DNA of 64,000 nucleotides from Bacteroidota bacterium (lineage in GTDB: Bacteria; Bacteroidota; Bacteroidia; UBA4408): NCBI GenBank assembly GCA_016721765.1, contig JADKHO010000004.1, positions 372,001 to 436,000 of the forward strand, written 5' to 3'. The first letter of the stretch is position 1. Each line of letters opens with the position of its first letter. The translations under genes and the position numbers were made by a program. The notes beneath the pieces are model-generated. The model was not told the origin of the DNA. It did no database searches and saw nothing but the letters and a program-made list of their open reading frames with translations. This document shows, piece after piece, positions 42,913 through 51,835 of the stretch.

Positions 42913-43458
42913 TTAAGCGTTAATCATATTCATGTAAACATCAACATTTTTCATAAAATATTTCAAACTTTTGCCTTCTTCCACATCCAGCAATAAATCA
43001 TAATACATTTCATATTTTGGAAAATGCTTGCCAATTTTAAATTTTGCTTTGCTGAGTGCTGCTATGTACACCAATGGTAAACATTGATGAACCGTAAAGT
43101 TTATCAAGATATCAAATTCCTCTTCTACAAAATTTTTAATGAGCGGATCGGTAGGTTTAAAATGCCAATTGACTTGCTTGCGCGTAAAAAAATCGTATTC
43201 CAATTTGGAGTATTGCATTTCAGGAATCTCTTTGGTGTTATAAAAACCAAAAGAGCGAACACGTTTTTTAGAGTCCTTTAAAAACTTGATGTATTTTTTT
43301 ACCAGTTCAAAATCTTCGGGAATAGTGGCATCAAATAAAATTCCAATGCTTTTTGCTTGTGCAAAATTCATGGCTTCTTTAGTCCGGTAAAGGCCTTCAG
43401 CTTCCTTCTTGAGGAAATATTCTCCGAATTTTTTTTTTGTGTTTTTTACTAGTCCCAA
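42913..43458 (-). CDS. DUF6913-like protein of unknown function
   Basis: A 181-residue soluble protein resembling a Bacteroidota family I recall as DUF6913. The fold looks like a small Rossmann-type sandwich: SIGILFDATIPEDFELVKKY, VRSFGFYNTKEIPEMQYS, a VNWHFKPTDPLIKNFVEE stretch, FDILINFTVHQCLPLVYIAA and a KIGKHFPKYEMYYDLLLD C-terminus. No catalytic motif seen. It lies between ligA and dapA on the same strand, with 48 and 62 base gaps. Confidence 0.7.
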   Translation of the reverse strand: MGLVKNTKKKFGEYFLKKEAEGLYRTKEAMNFAQAKSIGILFDATIPEDFELVKKYIKFLKDSKKRVRSFGFYNTKEIPEMQYSKLEYDFFTRKQVNWHFKPTDPLIKNFVEEEFDILINFTVHQCLPLVYIAALSKAKFKIGKHFPKYEMYYDLLLDVEEGKSLKYFMKNVDVYMNMINA

Positions 43459-43506
43459 TCTAATTTCGTTTTTATTGTTCTTTGTTTAGCACTGCAAATT
43501 AAAAAG

Positions 43507-45510
43507 TTAATTCAGCATTTCAATAAACTCCTCCTCATTAATAATTTTAATTCCCAATTTTTCTGCCTTTTCCAATTTGGCAGGACCCATATTTTCTCCT
43601 GCCAACACAAAGTTAGTTTTTGTGGATATGGAACCTACATTTTTTCCACCATTTTGTTCGATTACCTTTTTGAGGTCGTCGCGATTAAATTTTGTGAATA
43701 CTCCGGAAACCACAAATGACAAACCTTTCAGTTTGTCTGTAAAGTTCAAGGCCATTTCCTGTGAGAGTTCAAAATTGAGTCCTTGAGATCTTAATCGATT
43801 TACAATCAGCATATTCCTTTCATCCGCAAAGTAAGCCTTCACACTTTCAGCTATGCGGGGACCAATCTCATCCACCTGCTCCAATTGATCGAGCCCGGTT
43901 AAAAGATTATCCAAGGATTTAAAATTATAAGCAATCTTCTTCGCCATTGTTTCTCCAACATGGCGTATCCCTATTGCAAACAAAACACGCTCAAAAGGTA
44001 TCTTTTTCGATTGCTCAATTCCCTCTAATAAATTGGTGACACTTTTTTGTGCCATGCGTTCCAAAGGAAGAAGTTGTTCTTCACGCAAATCATAAATATC
44101 GGCAATGGTGTGAAGGAGATTGGCATTGAATAATTGCTCAATTGTTTCTGCTCCAATACTGTCAATGTTCATCGCCTTACGGCTAACAAAATGCTCAATC
44201 TTTCCCTTAATTTGAGGAGGGCAACCCAATTCATTCGGGCAGTAATGATTGGCTTCTCCTTCTTTACGAATCAAGACAGTTCCGCATTCCGGACAGTTTT
44301 CGGCATAATGAGTTGGAACTGAATCGGCTTCTCTTTTTGTGAGATCCACCCCTATAATTTTGGGAATGATTTCCCCTCCTTTTTCCACAAAAACAGTATC
44401 CCCTACTCTAATGTCTAACTTTTCGATAATATCGGCATTGTGCAAAGAAGCACGTTTAACAAGCGTTCCAGCTAAAGGAACCGGCTGTAGGTTAGCAACC
44501 GGTGTTATTGCTCCGGTGCGGCCCACTTGGTATACAATCGAAAGCAATTTGGTTGAAACTTGCTCTGCTTTAAATTTGTATGATATAGCCCAACGTGGCG
44601 TTTTGCTTGTAAATCCAAGTATTTGCTGCTGACGGTAATTATTTACTTTCAACACAATTCCATCAATATCAAATCCCAAGTTATTCCGTTCGGTATTCCA
44701 ATACGCAATAAAATCAGCTATTTCAGCACTATTTTTACACAAACGAGTATGCGGTGAAACTTTAAAACGCCATTTTTTAAGGGCTTCCAAACTTTCGTAA
44801 TGGGTTTGGAAAGGCAAGTTTTCACCATAAACGAAGTAGAGGTAGCAATCCAAATTGCGCTTTGCCACCACCGAAGAATCTTGCATCTTAAGCGTTCCGG
44901 AAGCTGCGTTTCTTGGATTTGCCAAGGGTGCTTCATCAATTTCTTCACGCTCTTTATTTATTTCATCGAAGGATTTGCGCGGCATAAAAATTTCGCCTCG
45001 CACCTCAAATTCTTCAGGAATATCCAAACCATGAAGTGTCAAAGGAATACTTTTTATAGTTCTTACATTGGCAGTAACATCGTCGCCTTGAACGCCATCA
45101 CCGCGTGTGACCGCCAGTATTAGTTTTCCATTTTTGTAAGTTAATCCGATTGCCACACCATCGTATTTTAATTCACACACATACTCAAACTCCTCGGTTA
45201 TTACTTTGCGAATTCGTCCGTCAAAATCATTAATCTCCTCAGCTGAATATGTATTCCCGAGCGATAACATGGGATACTTGTGTTGAACAGTTTTAAACTC
45301 TTTGGTGATGGTACCTCCCACCCGTTGTGAAGGAGAATCATCGCGCAACAATTCGGGAAACTGCTTTTCGAGTTTTATTAATTCCTCCAACAACATATCA
45401 AAATCATAGTCACTGATGGTAGGACTTGATTGTATGTAATAATTATAATTGTGTGCTTCAATTTGCTTCGATAACTCTGCGATTCGAACTCTTGCTTCTT
45501 CCTCATTCAT
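43507..45510 (-). CDS. ligA: NAD-dependent DNA ligase
   Basis: Seals nicks in DNA during replication and repair using NAD. 667 residues, full length. Domain Ia (HNYNYYIQSSPTISDYDFD) binds NMN; the adenylated lysine is K115 in CELKYDGVAIGL. OB fold follows, then a four-cysteine zinc finger (CPECGTVLIRKEG with HYCPNELGCP), helix-hairpin-helix repeats (VDEIGPRIAESV) and a C-terminal BRCT domain (~593-667, LKGLSFVVSGVFTKFNRDDL). Lies three bases downstream of prmC on the same strand. Confidence 0.97.
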   Translation of the reverse strand: MNEEEARVRIAELSKQIEAHNYNYYIQSSPTISDYDFDMLLEELIKLEKQFPELLRDDSPSQRVGGTITKEFKTVQHKYPMLSLGNTYSAEEINDFDGRIRKVITEEFEYVCELKYDGVAIGLTYKNGKLILAVTRGDGVQGDDVTANVRTIKSIPLTLHGLDIPEEFEVRGEIFMPRKSFDEINKEREEIDEAPLANPRNAASGTLKMQDSSVVAKRNLDCYLYFVYGENLPFQTHYESLEALKKWRFKVSPHTRLCKNSAEIADFIAYWNTERNNLGFDIDGIVLKVNNYRQQQILGFTSKTPRWAISYKFKAEQVSTKLLSIVYQVGRTGAITPVANLQPVPLAGTLVKRASLHNADIIEKLDIRVGDTVFVEKGGEIIPKIIGVDLTKREADSVPTHYAENCPECGTVLIRKEGEANHYCPNELGCPPQIKGKIEHFVSRKAMNIDSIGAETIEQLFNANLLHTIADIYDLREEQLLPLERMAQKSVTNLLEGIEQSKKIPFERVLFAIGIRHVGETMAKKIAYNFKSLDNLLTGLDQLEQVDEIGPRIAESVKAYFADERNMLIVNRLRSQGLNFELSQEMALNFTDKLKGLSFVVSGVFTKFNRDDLKKVIEQNGGKNVGSISTKTNFVLAGENMGPAKLEKAEKLGIKIINEEEFIEMLN

Positions 45511-45513
45511 ATT

Positions 45514-46416
45514 TTAAGCGTTTATTGCTTTTATCATTCTGTCTTTACCATTTAAATCTTTTCGTAACTCAATTTGTTTAAAACCCTTATTTGCGAGGAG
45601 TTTGATTACATCCCCACCAAGTGCTTCGTTAATTTCAAAATAAATTTGCCCATTTAATCGAAGCGTTTTTTTTGCGAAAGTAGCAATCGCTTCATAAAAC
45701 AATAAAGGATTTTCATCGGGCACAAATAAAGCCAAATGCGGTTCATATTCGAGCACATTTTTATGCATCAGTCTGCTTTCCGAATTTCGAATGTAAGGCG
45801 GATTGCTAATCATAACATCAAAGGCTGTTGCAAGCGCATCAATGGATACATCTATATTCAAAATATCTTGCCTTATAAATTCAATCGAAACATCATTTAA
45901 CCTAGCATTTGTTTGAGCTTGATGCAGTGCCTTTTCTGACACATCCAAGGCAAAAACTTGTGCGCTTTGCATGTTTTTTTTAAGGGCAATAGGTATGCAA
46001 CCACTTCCCGTTCCAATATCAAGAATTCTAATTAATGACGGCTTTCTTGCAGGTGATTTAGCATCCACACTTTTGTTTTGATTTAGGATCCAATCCACCA
46101 GTTCTTCGGTTTCTTGACGCGGAATTAACACATTTTCATCCACCAAAAATATTAATCCATAAAATTCTGTTTCTCCCAGAATGTATTGAATTGGCTTATG
46201 TTGCATTAATTCTTCCACTACGGTTGTAAATTTTTTAGCCAAGTCTACCTGAATTTCCATTGCTGATTTTTGGCGCAAATCGATGCGAGAGAAGTTTAGA
46301 AATTTCTCACAAGTTAAAAAGCAAAAATTCTTAACTTCCTCTCTATCATAGAGCGGGAAAAGGCTATCCATAAAGAGCTCCTTAACTTCCTGAATGTTTT
46401 GCGGCATCGAATTCAT
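45514..46416 (-). CDS. prmC: Peptide chain release factor N5-glutamine methyltransferase
   Basis: Methylates the GGQ glutamine of release factors. 300 residues. N-terminal helical domain followed by a Rossmann methyltransferase: IRILDIGTGSGCIPIAL binds S-adenosylmethionine, and MISNPPYIRNSESR is the glutamine-binding N-P-P-Y motif. The segment YILGETEFYGLIFLVDENVL precedes it as in the family. Start could be M1 or M4. First gene of the prmC-ligA pair, divergent from the RlmI-like gene. Confidence 0.94.
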   Translation of the reverse strand: MNSMPQNIQEVKELFMDSLFPLYDREEVKNFCFLTCEKFLNFSRIDLRQKSAMEIQVDLAKKFTTVVEELMQHKPIQYILGETEFYGLIFLVDENVLIPRQETEELVDWILNQNKSVDAKSPARKPSLIRILDIGTGSGCIPIALKKNMQSAQVFALDVSEKALHQAQTNARLNDVSIEFIRQDILNIDVSIDALATAFDVMISNPPYIRNSESRLMHKNVLEYEPHLALFVPDENPLLFYEAIATFAKKTLRLNGQIYFEINEALGGDVIKLLANKGFKQIELRKDLNGKDRMIKAINA

Positions 46417-46456
46417 TGCCCTAAAATTAAAGAAAATAATGACGGCAGAATAATTT

Positions 46457-46464
46457 TAACTTTG
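46457..46464 (+). promoter_or_regulatory. -7 box (TAACTTTG) for the RlmI-like gene
   Basis: Exact TAnnTTTG match 27 bases before ATG 46492; supports that start over the one at 46399. Confidence 0.45.
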
Positions 46465-46491
46465 CGCCTCATTAAAAAAGTGCGAAACAAA

Positions 46492-47709
46492 ATGAATGCT
46501 GCAATTCCTAAAGTAATTTTAAGTTCAGGTAAAGATCAATCTTTGCGAAGGTTTCATCCATGGGTATTTTCGGGTGCCATCAAAAAAATAAAAAATGCCG
46601 AAGGAAAAGAGTTTGAGCCTGCTGAAGGCGATGTGGTGAAGGTAGTTTCCAACCACGATGAATTTTTAGGAGTAGGCCACTATCAGTTTGGAACAATTGC
46701 AGTGCGTGTTTTTGCGTTTGAAGAAGTAGCGCTCAACCAACACTTTTGGAATGCAAAAATTGAAGCAGCATATAAAGTTCGTCAAGCCTTGGGTTTAACA
46801 GATAATTCTGAAACAAATGTGTATCGCTTGTTACATGCTGAAGGTGATGGAATGCCGGGATTAATTATTGATTTTTACAATGGCACCGCTGTGCTGCAAA
46901 CGCATTCGATTGGGATGCATTTAATTAAATCGAACATCATTGAAGCGCTTCAAAAAATATATGGTTCTAAGCTGGATGCTGTTTATGATAAAAGTGAAGA
47001 GACCATGCCCAAACAGTCTGAAATTAAAGCAACGAATGGGCTTTTGTGGGGCAAAACGAAAAGCAATGAGGTGTTGGAATATGGAAATAAGTTTTCGATT
47101 GATTGGGAAACCGGCCAAAAAACAGGATTTTTTATTGACCAACGCGAAAATCGGAACTTACTGGCGCAGTACAGTAAAAATAAATCTGTAGCGAATACAT
47201 TTTGCTATTCAGGAGGATTTTCGGTTTTTGCCATGCGTGCCGGAGCTACATTGGTGCACAGTGTGGACAGTTCGAAGAAAGCAATTGAACTTACCGATAA
47301 AAATATAGAATTAAATAAGGAGGCATTTTCTGCTGCTTCCACACATGCCTCCTTTGCACTCGATACTTTTGATTTTTTAGCAACAGCTGATAATAAATAC
47401 GATGTGATTGTGCTGGACCCACCGGCCTTTGCGAAACATCAAAATGTGAAACACAATGCAGTGCAAGGTTACAAACGCTTAAATGCAGAGGCTTTTCGTA
47501 AAATTAAAAGCGAAGGAATTCTTTTTACTTTTTCATGCTCGCAAGTTGTGGATACCAATTTATTTAATAGCACGGTGATGTCGGCAGCCATTATTGCCAA
47601 AAGAAATGTAAGAGTGCTGCATCATTTAAGCCAACCACAAGACCATGCGCCAAGCATCTTTCACCCCGAAGGCTCTTATTTAAAAGGCTTGGTTTTGTAT
47701 GTGGAATAA
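46492..47709 (+). CDS. Class I SAM-dependent rRNA methyltransferase (RlmI-like)
   Basis: A 405-residue enzyme with an N-terminal PUA domain (LSSGKDQSLRRFHPWVFSGA) and a Rossmann methyltransferase, like RlmI, which makes 5-methylcytosine in 23S rRNA. Motifs seen: GLIIDFYNGTAVLQTHS, QKTGFFIDQRENR, NTFCYSGGFSVFAMRAGA (SAM loop), VIVLDPPAFAKH and FTFSCSQVVD (with the catalytic cysteine). The frame stays open upstream to 46399, overlapping divergent prmC, but ATG 46492 behind a -7 box is the natural start. Confidence 0.9.
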   Translation: MNAAIPKVILSSGKDQSLRRFHPWVFSGAIKKIKNAEGKEFEPAEGDVVKVVSNHDEFLGVGHYQFGTIAVRVFAFEEVALNQHFWNAKIEAAYKVRQALGLTDNSETNVYRLLHAEGDGMPGLIIDFYNGTAVLQTHSIGMHLIKSNIIEALQKIYGSKLDAVYDKSEETMPKQSEIKATNGLLWGKTKSNEVLEYGNKFSIDWETGQKTGFFIDQRENRNLLAQYSKNKSVANTFCYSGGFSVFAMRAGATLVHSVDSSKKAIELTDKNIELNKEAFSAASTHASFALDTFDFLATADNKYDVIVLDPPAFAKHQNVKHNAVQGYKRLNAEAFRKIKSEGILFTFSCSQVVDTNLFNSTVMSAAIIAKRNVRVLHHLSQPQDHAPSIFHPEGSYLKGLVLYVE

Positions 47710-47807
47710 AAAGATTAATTCGCACTAAAAGCGCACTGTTATAGGTTATCCCAAAAATTGTGCGTTCCTGAAATAGGTTGATACCCAACCAAAATGAAGA
47801 CAAATAA

Positions 47808-49037
47808 ATGAGAATGAAATACCTTTTCAATAATAAAAAGGCATGGACCATAATTTTATATTTAGCATTCTTGTGCTTGTTACTTGGTCTCATTAGGTTA
47901 TTTCTCTTTCCAGATTTATTAAAAGAAACGAATTTTTTGAACTGGGATGCTGAACATTATAATTGGATAAAAAAAAATGGGTATGCCGGGTTTCGGATAG
48001 CTTTCTTTCCACTTTTTCCAATAGTATGGTACATATTGTCCTGCGGTATTTACAGTATGGCTTTGATAAATGCGTTAGTATTTTTAATATCCTATTATCT
48101 CCTGATTAAATTATTGAATCTAAGCACACTAGAAATAGTACTATATTTAAGTATTCCAAGCTTTATCTTCTTCTATCTTCCTTACACAGAATCACTATTC
48201 TTTGCAACTTCAACGCTAACTATTTATGGAGTCAAAAAAGAAAAAACTATTCTAATAAGCATGGGAATATTTCTATGCGCTTTAACAAGACCTTCCTTTA
48301 TTTTTTTAATTCCTGCAGTAATTTTTACTGAAATATTGTATGAAAAATTAAATACTAAATCAATATTGAGAATATTATCCTACATTATTATTTCACTAAT
48401 TGGATTAGCAATTGTTTTTGGAATTCATTCTTACTATACTGGAAATTGGTTTGCGTATTTTGAAATTAGTAAAGGCTGGGGCGGAGTCCTTCACTTCCCT
48501 ATACTTCCTTATACATCATGGGGAGGAGGTTTAATTGTTAGACTTGATGGTGCATCAATGTTATTTGGAATTTTTTCAGGAATACTATTATTATCAATTT
48601 ATTTTAAGGCATCATTCTTAAAAAATACATCTATACCTAAAGAGGTTATCTTCTCACTAATCTATTTATGTGGAATAACCCTATTTATAATGCTCCGTGG
48701 AGGAACACTTTTCAGTTTAAACCGTTTTATTTTTGCATGCCCATTTATAATTATTGCATTTAATTTTTGGACAAAACTAAATTATGACATCAAGACAAAA
48801 GAATTATTTTACATATTTGGTTCAATAATTTTATTTTGGTTGCTCTTAGGTTCATATGTCCATATCCAAACTTTCTTAAAATATTTTTTATTATCGATTT
48901 ATGTGTCTTTAATTTTTGTGATTAAATTAGATAACTTTTTAGTAAGAAAATTAGCTTTTTTTTTATTAATCACACTAAATATAACTTTTCAGATTATCCT
49001 TTATGTTCGATTTCTAAATGGAAATTGGGTTGGATAA
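47808..49037 (+). CDS. PIG-V-like membrane glycosyltransferase (GT-C fold)
   Basis: A 409-residue integral membrane protein with about ten helices. The first periplasmic loop reads NFLNWDAEHYNWIKKNGYAG followed by FFPLFPIVW, matching the 'W-D-x-x-H-Y-x-x-I ... F-F-P-L-x-P' signature of PIG-V mannosyltransferases; ALTRPSFIFLIP is a second family match. It probably moves a sugar from a lipid-linked donor on the periplasmic side. Base composition is visibly more AT-rich than its neighbours (row 48301-48360 has 10 G/C of 60). No glycan genes adjoin it. An alternative start is ATG 47814. Confidence 0.75.
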   Translation: MRMKYLFNNKKAWTIILYLAFLCLLLGLIRLFLFPDLLKETNFLNWDAEHYNWIKKNGYAGFRIAFFPLFPIVWYILSCGIYSMALINALVFLISYYLLIKLLNLSTLEIVLYLSIPSFIFFYLPYTESLFFATSTLTIYGVKKEKTILISMGIFLCALTRPSFIFLIPAVIFTEILYEKLNTKSILRILSYIIISLIGLAIVFGIHSYYTGNWFAYFEISKGWGGVLHFPILPYTSWGGGLIVRLDGASMLFGIFSGILLLSIYFKASFLKNTSIPKEVIFSLIYLCGITLFIMLRGGTLFSLNRFIFACPFIIIAFNFWTKLNYDIKTKELFYIFGSIILFWLLLGSYVHIQTFLKYFLLSIYVSLIFVIKLDNFLVRKLAFFLLITLNITFQIILYVRFLNGNWVG

Positions 49038-49154
49038 AAGAAATATCTAGTTAAAAGTAGGTTCACAAGTAAGACAATAAATGCTTAACTTAAGTCACGT
49101 GAAAGCAACTTTGTAACTTCCTTCTTACACCAAGTGCAGCAGACAAAACATTAA

Positions 49155-51104
49155 CTAAGACTTGTATACTTTTTTGTACACCATGCCTAATTCTGTTTTA
49201 ATTTTGAGATAATAAATTCCTGCACTGGTATTCACGTCCACATAACAAGTTTGCGTAAGATCTTGAAACTGTTGTTGAAGTATTCTTTTTCCTTCATTAT
49301 TAAACACTTCAATAGATTGGATTGAATTAGGGAAATGTACATTAACATTGATTCGACCGCTTGTAATACTTGGATAAATCAATACCTCATTCGCAAGAAC
49401 TTGTTTTTTGTTAAGTGCAAGAGAAACATTCAATATACTAGCAGAATCAATTAGTACAGGAGTTTTATCGGCAGCAGTATACATTGTTTTAAAACTATCC
49501 AATTCGGCACTGCTATATCCCAACATCTCACTCAGCCATTTTGGTGGCATAGTTTGATAAAACAATTTTGCATTAATGCTCACATAACCGCTAATACCGG
49601 CGCGTGGAATATGAAAATGCACCTTATCACTCCCGCTTCCTTCTATAGCATTAACCTTATTAAAATCTGCATCAGCCAGGGCATCACTCGAAATTTTTGC
49701 AGTATCGTAACTTAAATGGCTGCTTGTAAAACCTAAAGGAGGCAAGCGATTATCTTTTAATAAAAAAGCGGCACGCTCGGCAACTGTAGTTACTTGCCGA
49801 TTCACATCTCCCATTACCAATTCATAAATTTGAGTTTGATTGTTTTGGCGAATAACATCCCGATGTGGCTCATAGTTTACGTTCTCTCCACTCACTCTAA
49901 AATCAGAATGAAAAATACCCGACTTGAACAATGTATCTTGTTGCGCATCTTTAACTACCAATTGCAGTACCGCACGACGCGATGGATAGCCGGATGGAAA
50001 TTTATGTCCGGCTTTATTGGTCAAACTTACCGTAAAATATGCTGTATCGCTAGCTATACTATCAGTTGTCAAAACTAAGTCAAGTGTATTCTTTTGAAGC
50101 AACTCATTTGTAGCTGTAAATGTGGAATCAAAATACCTGTCATCAATGGGTATGCCCAGCTTATTTTTATTTTGTTTTAAGAGATTTACCATTAGTGAAT
50201 TTCCGCCTACAAATATGTGTTGATTGTAAGGTGCGCGATAGGGAACCGATTGGTTGTTATTTACAATTACCACCCCGCCTTTTGCTTTTGGCATGTGGCA
50301 CTTTTGACAAGTAATCCCGTTTTGGCTGTAGCCGGAATTGAGCCATTCCTGATAGGTAGCTTGTTCAACAAATAATCCGCCGGTATAATTTCCTGCTAAG
50401 TCTACACTTTTATTAATAAGCGTATGACAAGGAGAACAAGCCTTTGAAGCATTTAAATGAGCGCTGTATTTTGGGGCATAGCCTGTTGCAATTTGCATGG
50501 GCCCAGCCATTGGAAACGTGAAGGGACCATAAATGGTGCGGTTTGTATCGTAAGGAATTCGACCTGAAAACACTGCACCCAAGCTCAAACTATCCGCTAC
50601 CGCATGGCAACTTACGCACGATACGCCATCCAAACCTAAGGAATCGCCATACATTGTGCCCAGCGTATAATGTGCAGCCAGGCCTTTGTATTTGGATGTG
50701 TAATTTCCCATTGGAGCGTGACACGAAGTACAATTATCTTGCAACTCAAGGGTATGCCCCGGATTCACCAAAATTTCGTGACTTACCTTTGCTCTCCAAA
50801 ATGGATCCTTGGCCGAGTTTGCCATAATAGTGCTTTGCCAATCGTCGTAGAGATTTACGTCAACGCCACTTGAATCGATGTTTGCATAGTGCAACGAATC
50901 GTACCCATGACAACTTTTACAATGTGCAGCAATAAGAAAATAATCTCCGGCACCTATAGGGCCACCCATTTTTTTACTAAAAGCAAAATGCTCTTGAGCA
51001 GTATGAAATTTCTTTTGTTCCACATCTTGATTGGAGGCAAAAAGGGCTATCAAAAAAACAAAACTGGAAAGCAAAGAAAGTACAAGTAAACGCTTCAAAT
51101 ACAT
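49155..51104 (-). CDS. Five-heme c-type cytochrome with T9SS sorting domain
   Basis: A 649-residue exported protein. Signal region ~1-24, then five CxxCH heme sites at C62, C125, C163, C223 and C266, all in the first 270 residues. A beta-rich middle follows (~330-550). The C-terminus (~565-649, VLIYPSITSGRINVNV ... SAGIYYLKIKTELGMVYKK) is a T9SS sorting domain, so the protein should be carried to the cell surface. The spacing of the sites resembles the multiheme cytochrome c554/NrfA-like group. Possible role: electron transfer at or outside the outer membrane; the redox partner is unknown. Downstream gene in the same leftward direction as the M50-TonB group. Confidence 0.9.
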   Translation of the reverse strand: MYLKRLLVLSLLSSFVFLIALFASNQDVEQKKFHTAQEHFAFSKKMGGPIGAGDYFLIAAHCKSCHGYDSLHYANIDSSGVDVNLYDDWQSTIMANSAKDPFWRAKVSHEILVNPGHTLELQDNCTSCHAPMGNYTSKYKGLAAHYTLGTMYGDSLGLDGVSCVSCHAVADSLSLGAVFSGRIPYDTNRTIYGPFTFPMAGPMQIATGYAPKYSAHLNASKACSPCHTLINKSVDLAGNYTGGLFVEQATYQEWLNSGYSQNGITCQKCHMPKAKGGVVIVNNNQSVPYRAPYNQHIFVGGNSLMVNLLKQNKNKLGIPIDDRYFDSTFTATNELLQKNTLDLVLTTDSIASDTAYFTVSLTNKAGHKFPSGYPSRRAVLQLVVKDAQQDTLFKSGIFHSDFRVSGENVNYEPHRDVIRQNNQTQIYELVMGDVNRQVTTVAERAAFLLKDNRLPPLGFTSSHLSYDTAKISSDALADADFNKVNAIEGSGSDKVHFHIPRAGISGYVSINAKLFYQTMPPKWLSEMLGYSSAELDSFKTMYTAADKTPVLIDSASILNVSLALNKKQVLANEVLIYPSITSGRINVNVHFPNSIQSIEVFNNEGKRILQQQFQDLTQTCYVDVNTSAGIYYLKIKTELGMVYKKVYKS

Positions 51105-51170
51105 AGGTAAATATGCTAAGATTTTGAACTGTAAATTTAGAATTAAATCAAATCCAAAAAGAGGTCGGAT

Positions 51171-51833
51171 TTAGATAAAAAGCTCCACCGTTAAATATCC
51201 CAAATAAATCGCTTGGGTCAAAAACAGCATTCCCCAAATGGGTGCCGGGATGTAGGTAAAATCTCGGAGATTGCTTGCATCACCTGCATTGGATGGCTCA
51301 TTCATACTTATCCAACAAATAGTAGCAGCCGAAAAAACAGATTCGAATAAAACTATTCCAGAAAAGAAAACAGAAGTAGCGTACATGTAGTTGGGTATAC
51401 GGTAATAAAAAACCCAACCTAATATTCCCGAAAAAATTAACAGCCAAAAAATACCGTATGCGTTCCTAACCCAAAACAATAGGTTTACCAACGCAAAAGC
51501 ACAAAAAATATAAAACACCCAAGTATACATTGCTTTGCTGATTAAATAAAAAAGAAGAAATGCAGTACCGGAAGAGAAAGTATATCCCGCTAAGGCAATC
51601 ATAATTTTAAATAGCCAATACTTGGACTGTGTGGTAGCTGCACCGGAAGTATCGCTGTTGAGATCAATAGAAACCACACTTCCACTGGTTAGTAAGGTTA
51701 CTATTGCATGACCGCTCTCGTGAATAAGCGTATTGGTGGACCTGAAAAATTTTCCAATAACAGGCACACGTGAAACTATCAGTGCCGCTGCAGCAAAGGC
51801 AAATAATAGAAACCGATGATCGTTAAAATTCAT
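51171..51833 (-). CDS. M50-like membrane metallopeptidase
   Basis: A 220-residue membrane protein with about six helices. The zinc motif HESGH is at residues 38-42 in STNTLIHESGHAIVTLLTSG, as in the M50B-like group. I see no clear second-site N-x-x-P-x-x-D-G motif of site-2 proteases, so the catalytic site may be completed by another acidic residue, or the protein may be a divergent relative. It is placed between a TonB receptor (stop codon two bases upstream) and the five-heme cytochrome. Substrate unknown. Confidence 0.75.
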   Translation of the reverse strand: MNFNDHRFLLFAFAAAALIVSRVPVIGKFFRSTNTLIHESGHAIVTLLTSGSVVSIDLNSDTSGAATTQSKYWLFKIMIALAGYTFSSGTAFLLFYLISKAMYTWVFYIFCAFALVNLLFWVRNAYGIFWLLIFSGILGWVFYYRIPNYMYATSVFFSGIVLFESVFSAATICWISMNEPSNAGDASNLRDFTYIPAPIWGMLFLTQAIYLGYLTVELFI

Positions 51834-51835
51834 CT

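Noticed and set aside
46399..46491. N-terminal extension of the RlmI-like gene
   Set aside because: It overlaps divergent prmC, adds no conserved sequence, and an exact -7 box lies inside it.
47731..47766. GCGCAC ... GTGCGT inverted repeat after the RlmI-like gene as a terminator
   Set aside because: Arms pair over only five to six bases with a long loop and no T-run, so it is too weak to call.
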